Below, in pieces: positions 52,175 to 60,608 of a DNA stretch of 64,000 nt; position 1 is the first letter of the stretch; each line of letters opens with the position of its first letter. This DNA comes from JADHMP01 sp016779985 (GTDB lineage Bacteria > Bacteroidota > Bacteroidia > Flavobacteriales > Flavobacteriaceae), in NCBI GenBank assembly GCA_016779985.1, contig JADHMP010000006.1, positions 1 to 64,000 of the forward strand, in the 5' to 3' direction. Under the pieces are notes generated by a model. It searched no databases, was not told the DNA's origin, and saw nothing but the letters and a program-made list of their open reading frames with translations. The position numbers and the translations under genes are program-made.

Positions 52175-53083
52175 TTAGTTGTTCCATCTGTCTTGTTCGA
52201 AGTCATGAATCTGAGATTTTACTCGGTCAGATTCTAATAACTGACGTAGCGCATCTTCGTAGATATAATCTTTTACTTCGCGATCTTCAAAGACATTTTC
52301 TTCTTTGTAGATGATTGAATTGAATCTTCTAGAATTTAGAATATTATCAAACGTGATAGGCTGCGAAGAATTTTTAACATTAAAAACTGAATTTTCATTC
52401 AGGGCTTTCCGTGCATCTGGATACCAAATCCAAAAAAGAGGGACAAGAGCATCTGCCATTGCTTCTGGCCCTTGACTGAGGGTAGATACGTCGGGTGCAA
52501 CAGGAGCAATTCCTAACATACGATAACGTAATTCGCCTAGACGCTTGTCAAAATACCAAGTTCCTTTGATGCGATATTGCATAATTTTGTCTGACTCTAT
52601 TTTATAGATATCATAATCATTTTCAGAAACTTCTTCTCCAGCATTAGATTTTTCAATTCCTTCGGATGAAAGCTGTCTGGACAATAAAGATTGCTGAAGA
52701 TCGTCAAAAGTAAGCTTGTCATTGAAATACGATGTTCTATAAATCTCAGTAATTTCACCTGATTTGATATTGTCCATCAAAATTCTAAAGAGTGATTTTC
52801 TTGTAGAAGATAAAAGACCATTGTTCACAGTGGGATAGTATAAAGGAAAATTAATTCTCTCATCCAAATCAATAGTTTCCCAAATTATTTTAGACCACAT
52901 TACATCTCTATCATCAACAAATCCATAAGGTACGGGTGTATTGTCGTTTGATGCAATTTGCACTTCTGACAATTTCCCAATATCCGTTGGTACTTTAGCA
53001 TTCAGCAAGTTGGATTGTCCAACACAAACAAATGGTGAAGCAATAATAATTGAAACAATAAATGACTTAATGTGGTTTGACAT
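52175..53083 (-). CDS. gldN: Type IX secretion/gliding protein GldN
   Basis: A Sec signal (through 'FVCVGQ') precedes the 300-residue periplasmic protein with 'VPYGFVDDRDVMWSKIIWETIDLDERINFPLYYP', 'EIYRTSYFNDKL' and 'GTWYFDKRLGELRYRMLGIAPVAPD', all typical of GldN/PorN. GldN forms the periplasmic ring with GldK under the outer membrane and is required for secretion and gliding. It is the last gene of gldK-gldL-gldM-gldN, 5 bp after gldM. Confidence 0.96.
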   Translation of the reverse strand: MSNHIKSFIVSIIIASPFVCVGQSNLLNAKVPTDIGKLSEVQIASNDNTPVPYGFVDDRDVMWSKIIWETIDLDERINFPLYYPTVNNGLLSSTRKSLFRILMDNIKSGEITEIYRTSYFNDKLTFDDLQQSLLSRQLSSEGIEKSNAGEEVSENDYDIYKIESDKIMQYRIKGTWYFDKRLGELRYRMLGIAPVAPDVSTLSQGPEAMADALVPLFWIWYPDARKALNENSVFNVKNSSQPITFDNILNSRRFNSIIYKEENVFEDREVKDYIYEDALRQLLESDRVKSQIHDFEQDRWNN

Positions 53084-53088
53084 AATCC

Positions 53089-54666
53089 TTAGTTTATTGT
53101 GATCGAAATGGGTCTTGTAGGTTTTAATTTATAACTAGGATTTGAAGGTATAACCACCTTGATATCTGAAATAATAACGGTTTGACCATTTTTAATCCTA
53201 CTTAAAGCGTTTTTTGCTCTAGTGTCTAATTTGTCTCCTTTTATAACCATACTAGGCTGTCCAGGAGCTCTAAAACGAAACTCGGTTGTTTTCAGAGGTA
53301 AATCAAAATCAAAGTCTTCTAACCTTGCTTCTACTGATCCTCTTTCTAAACTTGATTTCGGTAGGGTAAAATCACCCGTTTTACCTCTAAAAAATCCAGA
53401 GGGTTTTGGTATGTCTTTAATCCTAAAAGAAGAAATTGAAGATACTTTTTTACCGTCTGGTAAAGTACCTGTTACGTTAATTTTTACTTCTCTTCCAGAT
53501 TTTGGAGACAAACTATATTTACTGCCTCTTTCACGTTTCAAGCCAGGTGCACTAGCATTGACTTTATTGTCAGCAATGCCCGGTATAGAAATTGTTATAG
53601 GGTTGTCAACTCCTCGGTATACAACATTCATCTTATCTGCAGAAATTACTGCTGAATTGGGTTTACTAATAACTGCAAAACTTTGACTAACCGAAATTCT
53701 AGACTCTTCTCCTTCTTCAAGAAAAACAAGGTCTCCTTCAATTAGATGATCTCCGGGAGATCCAGCCGTAACATTTAATTTTATTCCACCAGGGATGAGT
53801 TCATAGTCTTTGCCGGAAAGTTTTCTTCCATCAATTTTTATATCGACTGAGTTAGGATTCTGAGCTCCTCCTTTTCTTCCTAAGATAACACTCCCGTCAA
53901 AAGTTTCTCCTTGATAATAGGCCCCTTTTTCTGTAATTAAAAGGCTGGTATAGTTAGTAGAATTAACTTTAGAAGACATTTTTAATTCTTTCCCCATCAA
54001 CGTCGTTAAAACATCATGTTCGGTTTGACGAATGTCATTTTGCATCATGGATAATTTTGCCAATGAAGAAATTAGAGGAAAGCCCTTAAAGTTAGCGTCT
54101 AACCAAGGCTCATCTATCTCATCTCTGTTTTTGATATTGTTGTTTTCATCACCAGTAAAAAATCTTGCCTCAACCATTTCGATAGATTCTGGGTATTGAC
54201 TACCAAAAACTTGAATGACGTGTGCCTTATATTCTTGAACCATTTCAATGAATTCATTTTTTGCACTTTCTGAGCCTTCCTTAAACCAAATAACATCTAA
54301 GGCTTCACCCTTGTCCATTTGAGAAAATTCTTTCAAATCAGGATCTTTTTCTCTTTGCTTTTCGGTGATAGTATTTTTAAGCTCTTCAATAGCACTGTAA
54401 AAAGCATCCGATTCTGTTTTGATTTGTTCTGCTGTTCTTTTGTGACCGATCCATTTACCACCTTTCTCTTCAGCATTGGCAACGATATTTTCTAAAAGTA
54501 GATTATTACTTTCATCCACCCTTTCATTGGCGTCAGAGATTTTTTCGAACATTTGCCCAAAACCATCAAGTACTTCTTTACTAACATTTAATGCAAGCAT
54601 GGTGATAAACACCAAATACATTAAACTAATTAGTTTTTGTCTAGGGGTTTCTTTAGCTCCAGCCAT
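53089..54666 (-). CDS. gldM: Type IX secretion/gliding motor protein GldM
   Basis: One N-terminal transmembrane helix ('QKLISLMYLVFITMLALNVSKEVLDGFG') is followed by a long periplasmic part (525 aa in all) with helical D1 ('NERVDESNNLLLENIVANAEEKGG') and three beta-rich domains ('PGDHLIEGDLVF', 'GVDNPITISIPGI', 'GQPSMVIKGDKLDTRAKNALSRI'). GldM and GldL form the proton-driven rotary motor that powers the type IX secretion system. Length and order match the family. It is encoded 8 bp after gldL. Confidence 0.97.
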   Translation of the reverse strand: MAGAKETPRQKLISLMYLVFITMLALNVSKEVLDGFGQMFEKISDANERVDESNNLLLENIVANAEEKGGKWIGHKRTAEQIKTESDAFYSAIEELKNTITEKQREKDPDLKEFSQMDKGEALDVIWFKEGSESAKNEFIEMVQEYKAHVIQVFGSQYPESIEMVEARFFTGDENNNIKNRDEIDEPWLDANFKGFPLISSLAKLSMMQNDIRQTEHDVLTTLMGKELKMSSKVNSTNYTSLLITEKGAYYQGETFDGSVILGRKGGAQNPNSVDIKIDGRKLSGKDYELIPGGIKLNVTAGSPGDHLIEGDLVFLEEGEESRISVSQSFAVISKPNSAVISADKMNVVYRGVDNPITISIPGIADNKVNASAPGLKRERGSKYSLSPKSGREVKINVTGTLPDGKKVSSISSFRIKDIPKPSGFFRGKTGDFTLPKSSLERGSVEARLEDFDFDLPLKTTEFRFRAPGQPSMVIKGDKLDTRAKNALSRIKNGQTVIISDIKVVIPSNPSYKLKPTRPISITIN

Positions 54667-54674
54667 TATTTAAT

Positions 54675-55322
54675 CTATTTATTTGATGACATGGCCGAAA
54701 GCATACCGCCATAAACCGAGTTTAGATTAGCTAAGTTTTTACCTAAGCTATCCATTTGTTGTTTGAGTTGAGCTGCATTTTTATCCATCTCTGCATTGAA
54801 TGTATTGCTTTTTTGTGAAAGTTGTAGTTGACTCTGAAAAGCAGAATTGAGTTGCTCAAGCTGGCTTGAAGCCATGTTTAACTTTTCACCATAGGTTTTA
54901 GTTGCAGCTAATGCTTCTGAGGCAGGTGCCAAAGATTTTGCAGAAGTTTCCAAATCTTTAATGCTTGAAGCCAAATCTTTCATAAGACCAACGTCTAATT
55001 TTGCTTCTTTCATAAGCTCATCAATTTTGCTTGAAAGACTTCCACCTCCACCAGATGCTGGCTTTGAGGCTCCCACCTTCACTTTTTTGACATAATCTTG
55101 ATGCTCCTCTTTGATCTCTCCTGTGTTCAGTGCAGCGACTGTAAAAATTAAAGCTTCAGTACCCAAACCTAAGCCTAAAACCAATCCACCCGTTATTGGA
55201 CCAATTTCTAAGTGAAGAATCTTAAATAGAGCTCCAATAATTACAACAGCTCCTCCTAATCCAAAGAGCATGTGCATGGCAATTTTACCTCTTAATCTTT
55301 TGTTTAATGCTTTATCATTCAT
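54675..55322 (-). CDS. gldL: Type IX secretion/gliding motor protein GldL
   Basis: Two transmembrane helices lie in the first 65 residues ('GLGGAVVIIGALFKILHLEIG', 'TGGLVLGLGLGTEALIFTVAA'). Glu56 in the 'GTEALIF' motif corresponds to the intramembrane Glu of F. johnsoniae GldL that is needed for the proton path. The cytosolic C-terminal half is helical and rich in Ser, Gln and Leu ('LKQQMDSLGKNLANLNSVYGG'). It forms the pentameric stator with GldM. Confidence 0.97.
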   Translation of the reverse strand: MNDKALNKRLRGKIAMHMLFGLGGAVVIIGALFKILHLEIGPITGGLVLGLGLGTEALIFTVAALNTGEIKEEHQDYVKKVKVGASKPASGGGGSLSSKIDELMKEAKLDVGLMKDLASSIKDLETSAKSLAPASEALAATKTYGEKLNMASSQLEQLNSAFQSQLQLSQKSNTFNAEMDKNAAQLKQQMDSLGKNLANLNSVYGGMLSAMSSNK

Positions 55323-55373
55323 TTTTTAAATTATTTAGTCCTTAAATATAAATAAATTTAGTGTTTTGAGGTC

Positions 55374-56753
55374 TTATTTTATTTTAACTTTTTGTGATCC
55401 TAAGTAATCTTGCACCGTTCTAAAACCTATATAGCTTCTTGCAGAATCGGAATACTCAAAATCTCTTGAACTTACTCTTAGGTAGTATGCCACATCTTTC
55501 CAACTTCCACCACGAACAACTTTTCGTTTCTCGTTTTCAAAAGACATATTGGGGTTTAAAGAAGCTACATAATCGTAGGACCCTGGTTCGTAAGAAGAAT
55601 TGGTCCATTCTGCAACATTGCCAGCCATATTGTACAAATTATAGTCATTAGGCTCGTAAGATTTTGCTTCCACAGTGTAGACAGCTTGATCGGCAGCATA
55701 GTCTCCTCTTAATGGTTTAAAATTGGCTAGGAAACAAGCTCTGTCATTTAAGAGGTAAGGTGCTCCCCAAGGATATGTACCAGATGGAATTCCTCCACGC
55801 GCAGCATATTCCCATTCCCCTTCTGTGGGTAATCTAAATCTACTAACAAACGGTTTTCCTTTACCTCTTTGGTAGTCATTTTTAAAGTTTGTTCTCCAAT
55901 TACAAAAAGCTACTGCTTGCCGCCAAGAGACGCCAACCACAGGATAATCTTGATATGCCGGATGAGAGAAATAATCATTGTGCATCGGCTCGTTATAAGA
56001 GTAGGTAAAATCTTTTATCCATACTGTCGTATCTGGATACACTTGTATTTCTTCTTTTTTGATATAAGGAGTACGATCCAAAAATTGCTCTCTAGTTCTT
56101 CTTGATTCTGCTGAAGCCGCTTCGGCATCAAACCAAGTGTAGGCATAAACAACCTTAGACACATCTAATTTCATTTCACCATTATACCATTGTTCAGGAG
56201 GCAAATAAAGAGAATCCATCACCTCAGCATAAGCCTGATCAACATAGTCCTCAGTGTCCCATGTCAAGTCAGCATCAAAATTTAAGTTTTTACCAGCAAA
56301 TGGATCTTCACTTAAATCATAATAATTTTCTCTCATGTATTTTTGAAACTCACTGAGTTTGGAAGTATCAGAATCTTTAAAAGCAAATTCGCCTATTCCA
56401 TCTTTGTTGTCTTCTCCTAATTCTAATTCATCTGCTTTTCGAGCAAGCATCGCAAGTGCTATTGAATCTTTGACCCAATATATGAATTGTAAATATTCAC
56501 TGTTGGTAATTTCTGTTTCATCCATATAAAATGATGGAACAGTTACCGTTCTTGCTGGAGCATTATAAAGACGTGCATCATCTTCATCAGATTTTCCCAT
56601 GATGTAGGCTCCACCTTCTACGAGTGTCATCCCAAAGGGTTTTTCACTGAAATATTTCTTTCGCTTAACACCTATTAATTCTCCCCTGTTTTTCATTCCA
56701 CAGGAGGCAAGGGTAAAACCAATCAAAACAAAAACCAACACTTTTTTCATCAA
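55374..56753 (-). CDS. gldK: Type IX secretion/gliding lipoprotein GldK
   Basis: A lipoprotein signal, MMKKVLVFVLIGFTLASC, leads to a formylglycine-generating-enzyme-like domain used as structure: 'FGMTLVEGGAYIMGKSDED', 'FYMDETEITNSEYLQFIYW', 'YPVVGVSWRQAVAFCNWRT', 'FRLPTEGEWEYAARGG', 'NVAEWTNSSYEPGS' and 'VRGGSWKDVAYYLRVSSRD'. GldK is bound to the outer membrane and forms the ring with GldN. It is the first gene of the gld operon, 82 bp downstream of the arginase-fold gene. Confidence 0.97.
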   Translation of the reverse strand: MMKKVLVFVLIGFTLASCGMKNRGELIGVKRKKYFSEKPFGMTLVEGGAYIMGKSDEDDARLYNAPARTVTVPSFYMDETEITNSEYLQFIYWVKDSIALAMLARKADELELGEDNKDGIGEFAFKDSDTSKLSEFQKYMRENYYDLSEDPFAGKNLNFDADLTWDTEDYVDQAYAEVMDSLYLPPEQWYNGEMKLDVSKVVYAYTWFDAEAASAESRRTREQFLDRTPYIKKEEIQVYPDTTVWIKDFTYSYNEPMHNDYFSHPAYQDYPVVGVSWRQAVAFCNWRTNFKNDYQRGKGKPFVSRFRLPTEGEWEYAARGGIPSGTYPWGAPYLLNDRACFLANFKPLRGDYAADQAVYTVEAKSYEPNDYNLYNMAGNVAEWTNSSYEPGSYDYVASLNPNMSFENEKRKVVRGGSWKDVAYYLRVSSRDFEYSDSARSYIGFRTVQDYLGSQKVKIK

Positions 56754-56835
56754 CTATAGAATATCTATAAATTTTTTACTTTCGGTTTTAAATCTTTAGC
56801 AAACATCAGTAGGTTATACTGTTTCGATTTTGAGC

Positions 56836-57987
56836 CTAATTTAATCTTTTCAACGCATTTAACCACTTTTCAGGTAATTTATTATTCAACGCTTCACGAT
56901 AATCTTCTTCCGTGCATGGTAATAACGTAGAAGTTTTTAATTTATTATTAACAATAAAATCATTTGTTATTTCCATCCACCATCTATTGCTTTTTTCACT
57001 CTTAAAAAAACGTATGGTTTGATGTGTCATTTCTACCGTATAGCTGGTAAAATCGACACCTACTGCAACTGGATATTCACCAAAACGATAATTTACTCCT
57101 TCCAGAAAATACCAAATTGTCTGTGCCAGCAATTGCAAAAAAATTTGAGTAGAAGGCAATTCAAAAATCCCAAAAATAGCAACTCGATCACTTATTCCTG
57201 CATATCTGGCTAAAGAACAGATTGATCTTGAATCAATTCCATTGGGAGTGCCGTGATGCTTATCTGAGGTAGCATCCCAAGATAAACATTTCATATCGAA
57301 CCCAACAATATCGGCATCTCTAAAAAAGGGCTCTGTTTGCTCTACGTGGTCTAAAACATTTCCTAATCGAATAGCATCAAAGAACAATTTTTCTATTAGA
57401 TCTCTCTCTTCTTGGGCGCAATAATAACTTTGATAGCCAAGATTGGTATAGCTATTCAATAGGTTAGGATGATTCATAATAATTTTACTCATGTAAGATC
57501 GCCCAGAAATCAACTCATCTTCTTGAGAAAAATCGAAAGACCTGTCAACTGAAACTATATTTACCAATTGATTGAGTTCCTGATAACTCTGATAAAGAGG
57601 ATAAATCAAATCATGGCTTCCTCCAATAATCAGCGGGATGATATTCATTTGCCGCAGATGGGACACAATTTCTTTTAAAGCGAAATAGGTGTCTTCTACG
57701 GTTTTCCCGTTGGGTAGATCTCCTAAATCGGCAATTTTAATATTCCAATTGCCAGGAAATAGCTCATAAAAATACTTCCTAAAAGCGGCTAGTTCAAAAT
57801 GGATATTTGGAAAATAACTGTTTCTGTTTTCTTCCAGGCCTATTAGTGCAACAGATAAACCACTCAGTTCGGGTAGCCCTTCTGCTGCAGTATGAAGAGA
57901 AATATTTTTTCCTAATATCTGATCTGGTAACAGACTCATTCCCAATTGACTCTGTTCTTCAACCGGAATCAATAATTCCAAACTCAT
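56836..57987 (-). CDS. Arginase/formimidoylglutamase-fold protein with incomplete metal site
   Basis: The ureohydrolase fold is visible: 'LSVALIGLEENRNSYF', 'IIPLIIGGSHDLIYPLYQSY', 'NIVSVDRSFDF' and 'DADIVGFDMKCLSWDATS'. Arginases use GGDHS, DAHxD and SxDxDxxDP to hold two manganese ions. Here they read GGSHD, VDRSFD and FDMKCLS: the first His and two Asp remain, but the His of DAHxD is replaced and the second Asp of DxD is a Lys. Two full metals are unlikely, so catalysis is doubtful. The gene is conserved beside gldK in Flavobacteriia and is usually labelled formimidoylglutamase (HutG). It overlaps topA by 4 bp. A structural or regulatory role cannot be excluded. Confidence 0.85.
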   Translation of the reverse strand: MSLELLIPVEEQSQLGMSLLPDQILGKNISLHTAAEGLPELSGLSVALIGLEENRNSYFPNIHFELAAFRKYFYELFPGNWNIKIADLGDLPNGKTVEDTYFALKEIVSHLRQMNIIPLIIGGSHDLIYPLYQSYQELNQLVNIVSVDRSFDFSQEDELISGRSYMSKIIMNHPNLLNSYTNLGYQSYYCAQEERDLIEKLFFDAIRLGNVLDHVEQTEPFFRDADIVGFDMKCLSWDATSDKHHGTPNGIDSRSICSLARYAGISDRVAIFGIFELPSTQIFLQLLAQTIWYFLEGVNYRFGEYPVAVGVDFTSYTVEMTHQTIRFFKSEKSNRWWMEITNDFIVNNKLKTSTLLPCTEEDYREALNNKLPEKWLNALKRLN

Positions 57988-60467
57988 TTGGTTTTTTTAG
58001 TTTTTCGCTTGGGTTTTGCTTTTGCTCCTACTCCTAAATGATTTTTGGCTTCTTCCAAAGTCATTTTTTTTGCATCAACCGTTTTCGGCAATTCTACTTT
58101 TTTTCGCCCCATTATTATGGCAGAACGACCCCACCTCGCTTTTTCTACACGAATTCCGGCATTTTCCCAATTGTGGATGATTTTATCTTTTTCTTTTTGT
58201 ATTTTATCTTCAATCAATTCTTCTATGTCAACTTCAGAAAGCTGATCAAAGTCATACTTTTTATTTACATTAATAAACAATCCATTCCACTTTAAAAAAG
58301 GACCAAAACGACCAACCCCTTTAGTAACATCTTGATTTTTGAAAACGTAGATAGGCGCATCAGCTTTTCTCTTTTCCTCAATGAGGACCACGGCTTGTTC
58401 TAAGTCTACGTTTCTAGGGTCAGTTGTTTTTGGGAGTGAAACAAAGCTTTTATTAAATTTTATATAAGGTCCATATCTACCATTGTTGACAGAAACTTCT
58501 TCCCCCTCATAGTGACCTAAAATTTTTGGTAATTCGAAAAGAGATAACGCCTCTTCGAAAGTGATCGTTTCTAATTGTTGATCTGGAGTTAGGCTCGCAT
58601 ATTGGGGTGGGTTTTCGTCAGAAACATTTCCAATTTGTGCCATAGGACCAAATTTTCCTAAACGGACTTTAATTGGTCTGCCACTTTTTGGATCTACTCC
58701 CAATTCTCGTTCACCAGATTCTCTTTGCACATTGTTGCTCACATAATCTACATTGGTATGAAAATCTCCATAAAAATGCTTAATCATTTTAATCCAATCT
58801 TCTTCACCACGTGCAATATTATCAAAAGTTGTTTCCACTTGGGCAGTAAAATTAAAATCTAAGATGGATTCAAAATTTGCTACCAAAAAGTTATTGACAA
58901 TGTTTCCAATGTCAGTAGGAATTAACTTGCCTTTATCAGCTCCCACTTTCTCAGTCAATACTGTTTCTTTAAGAAGTTGATTTTGCAGAGTGAGTTGTAA
59001 ATAACTTCGTTGTTTTCCTTCAGAACTTCCCTTTTCTATATACCCTCTATTTTGAACTGTTGAAATGGTTGGTGCATAGGTGGAGGGTCTGCCAATGCCA
59101 AGTTCTTCTAATTTTTTTACCAAAGAAGCTTCACTATATCTGAAGGGGGGTTTAGAATAGCGTTGTGTGCTGGTGAGTTTTTTCAGCATAAGATTTTCTC
59201 CTTCTTTCATCTTTGGCAATAAGCCTGTCATTTCCTCTTCATTATCGTCTAACCCTTCTATGTATAATTTTAAAAACCCATCAAAAGTAATCACCTCGCC
59301 AGTAGCAGAAAAAGGAATTGACGTTGCAGATGAATTAATCGTAATTTTTGTTCTTTCTAAAACAGCATCTGCCATTTGTGAGGCCACACTACGTTTCCAA
59401 ATAAGTTCATAAAGTCGCTTTTGATCATATTCAAGCTCATGTATCGTTTCTCTTAGGGGGTCGGTAGGTCTAATCGCCTCATGTGCTTCTTGAGCACCCT
59501 TATTTTTGGTTTTGAAATTTCGAGCTTGTAAATAGTTTGCGCCAAAAGTTTGAGATATTTTTTGATGGATCGCCTCTTTTGCCTCATTTGAGAGGTTGAC
59601 GCTATCTGTTCTCATGTAGGTTATCAATCCTGCCTCATAGAGTCGCTGAGCCAAGTTCATGGTTTTGCTTACAGAAAAATAAAGCTTTCTGGCTGCTTCT
59701 TGCTGAAGTGTTGAGGTTGTAAAAGGTGGCGCGGGTGTTTTTTTTCCCGGTCTGATTTGAATTTGATCGACTTTAAAAGATGCTGTTTTATGGTCTTCTA
59801 AAAACTTTTTTGTGTCGGCTTCTTTATCGAACTCTTTGTTATGTTGAGCTTCAAAAAGAGCTCCCGAAATGGTTTGGAATTGCCCCTTTGTCTTAAATGT
59901 TTCCTTTGGCTTGAAAACATGAATTTCTCGCTCCCGATCAACAATCAATCGAACTGCAACCGATTGAACACGACCAGCAGATAAACCAGTTTTAATTTTT
60001 TTCCAAAGCACTGGAGAAAGCTCATAACCCACTAAACGATCCAAAACCCTTCTGGCTTGTTGTGCATTAACTAAATTATAATTTATGGCTCTTGGCTTTT
60101 CAATCGCCTTCAAAATTGCATTTTTCGTTATTTCAGAAAAAACTATCCGCTTCGAGTTTTGATCAGAAAGGTTTAATTGGTTTGCAAGGTGCCATGCAAT
60201 GGCCTCTCCTTCCCGATCCTCATCACTTGCTAACCAAACCATTTCGGCTTTTTTTGCTAGTTTTTTTAATTCATTTACCACCTTTTTCTTGTCTTGCGAA
60301 ACAATATAGTTTGGTGTAAAATTTTGCTCCACGTCAACCCCCAACTCTTTAGAAGGTAAATCGGCAATATGCCCAAAACTAGATGCTACTTTGAACTCTT
60401 TTCCTAGAAATTTTTCGATCGTTTTTGCCTTTGCAGGCGATTCAACAATAACTAAATTTTTGGACAT
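57984..60467 (-). CDS. topA: DNA topoisomerase I
   Basis: The TOPRIM domain starts at once ('NLVIVESPAKAKTIEKFLG', 'VWLASDEDREGEAIAWHLANQL'). The active-site Tyr is in 'LYEAGLITYMRTDS', preceded by 'AGRVQSVAVRLIVDRERE'. C-terminal repeats ('LGKFGPMAQIG', 'NGRYGPYIKFN', 'VGRFGPFLKWNG') take the place of zinc fingers, and the end is Lys-rich. It relaxes negative supercoils. It is of usual length (827 aa) for Bacteroidota. It is the first gene of the conserved topA-arginase-like-gldKLMN block and divergent from the SulP gene at 60609. Confidence 0.97.
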   Translation of the reverse strand: MSKNLVIVESPAKAKTIEKFLGKEFKVASSFGHIADLPSKELGVDVEQNFTPNYIVSQDKKKVVNELKKLAKKAEMVWLASDEDREGEAIAWHLANQLNLSDQNSKRIVFSEITKNAILKAIEKPRAINYNLVNAQQARRVLDRLVGYELSPVLWKKIKTGLSAGRVQSVAVRLIVDREREIHVFKPKETFKTKGQFQTISGALFEAQHNKEFDKEADTKKFLEDHKTASFKVDQIQIRPGKKTPAPPFTTSTLQQEAARKLYFSVSKTMNLAQRLYEAGLITYMRTDSVNLSNEAKEAIHQKISQTFGANYLQARNFKTKNKGAQEAHEAIRPTDPLRETIHELEYDQKRLYELIWKRSVASQMADAVLERTKITINSSATSIPFSATGEVITFDGFLKLYIEGLDDNEEEMTGLLPKMKEGENLMLKKLTSTQRYSKPPFRYSEASLVKKLEELGIGRPSTYAPTISTVQNRGYIEKGSSEGKQRSYLQLTLQNQLLKETVLTEKVGADKGKLIPTDIGNIVNNFLVANFESILDFNFTAQVETTFDNIARGEEDWIKMIKHFYGDFHTNVDYVSNNVQRESGERELGVDPKSGRPIKVRLGKFGPMAQIGNVSDENPPQYASLTPDQQLETITFEEALSLFELPKILGHYEGEEVSVNNGRYGPYIKFNKSFVSLPKTTDPRNVDLEQAVVLIEEKRKADAPIYVFKNQDVTKGVGRFGPFLKWNGLFINVNKKYDFDQLSEVDIEELIEDKIQKEKDKIIHNWENAGIRVEKARWGRSAIIMGRKKVELPKTVDAKKMTLEEAKNHLGVGAKAKPKRKTKKTK

Positions 60468-60505
60468 TTCAAATATTATGATTGCTGCAAAAGTAGTTAA
60501 GTTTT

Positions 60506-60533
60506 TTTGGAACTATCAAATTTTGTATTTTTG
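60506..60533 (+). promoter_or_regulatory. Bacteroidota-type promoter for the SulP gene
   Basis: TTTG at 60506-60509 and TATTTTTG at 60526-60533 fit the Bacteroidota housekeeping consensus TTTG / TAnnTTTG, with a 16-bp gap that is slightly short. The likely ATG of the SulP gene is 75 bp downstream. The match is by eye only. Confidence 0.4.
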
Positions 60534-60608
60534 TGGCAGTAACTATCTTCTAAATTTAATACTACTATTTTTATTATCAAACATTAAATTTTGAAGTCAT
60601 TCAACATC

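Noticed and set aside
53222..53686. 154-aa plus-strand reading frame
   Set aside because: Antisense to gldM, no start context or recognisable domain.
55374..56753. Sulfatase-modifying (formylglycine-generating) enzyme for the sulfatase at 38.5 kb
   Set aside because: The domain is the FGE fold, but order with gldL-gldM-gldN and the lipoprotein signal identify it as GldK.
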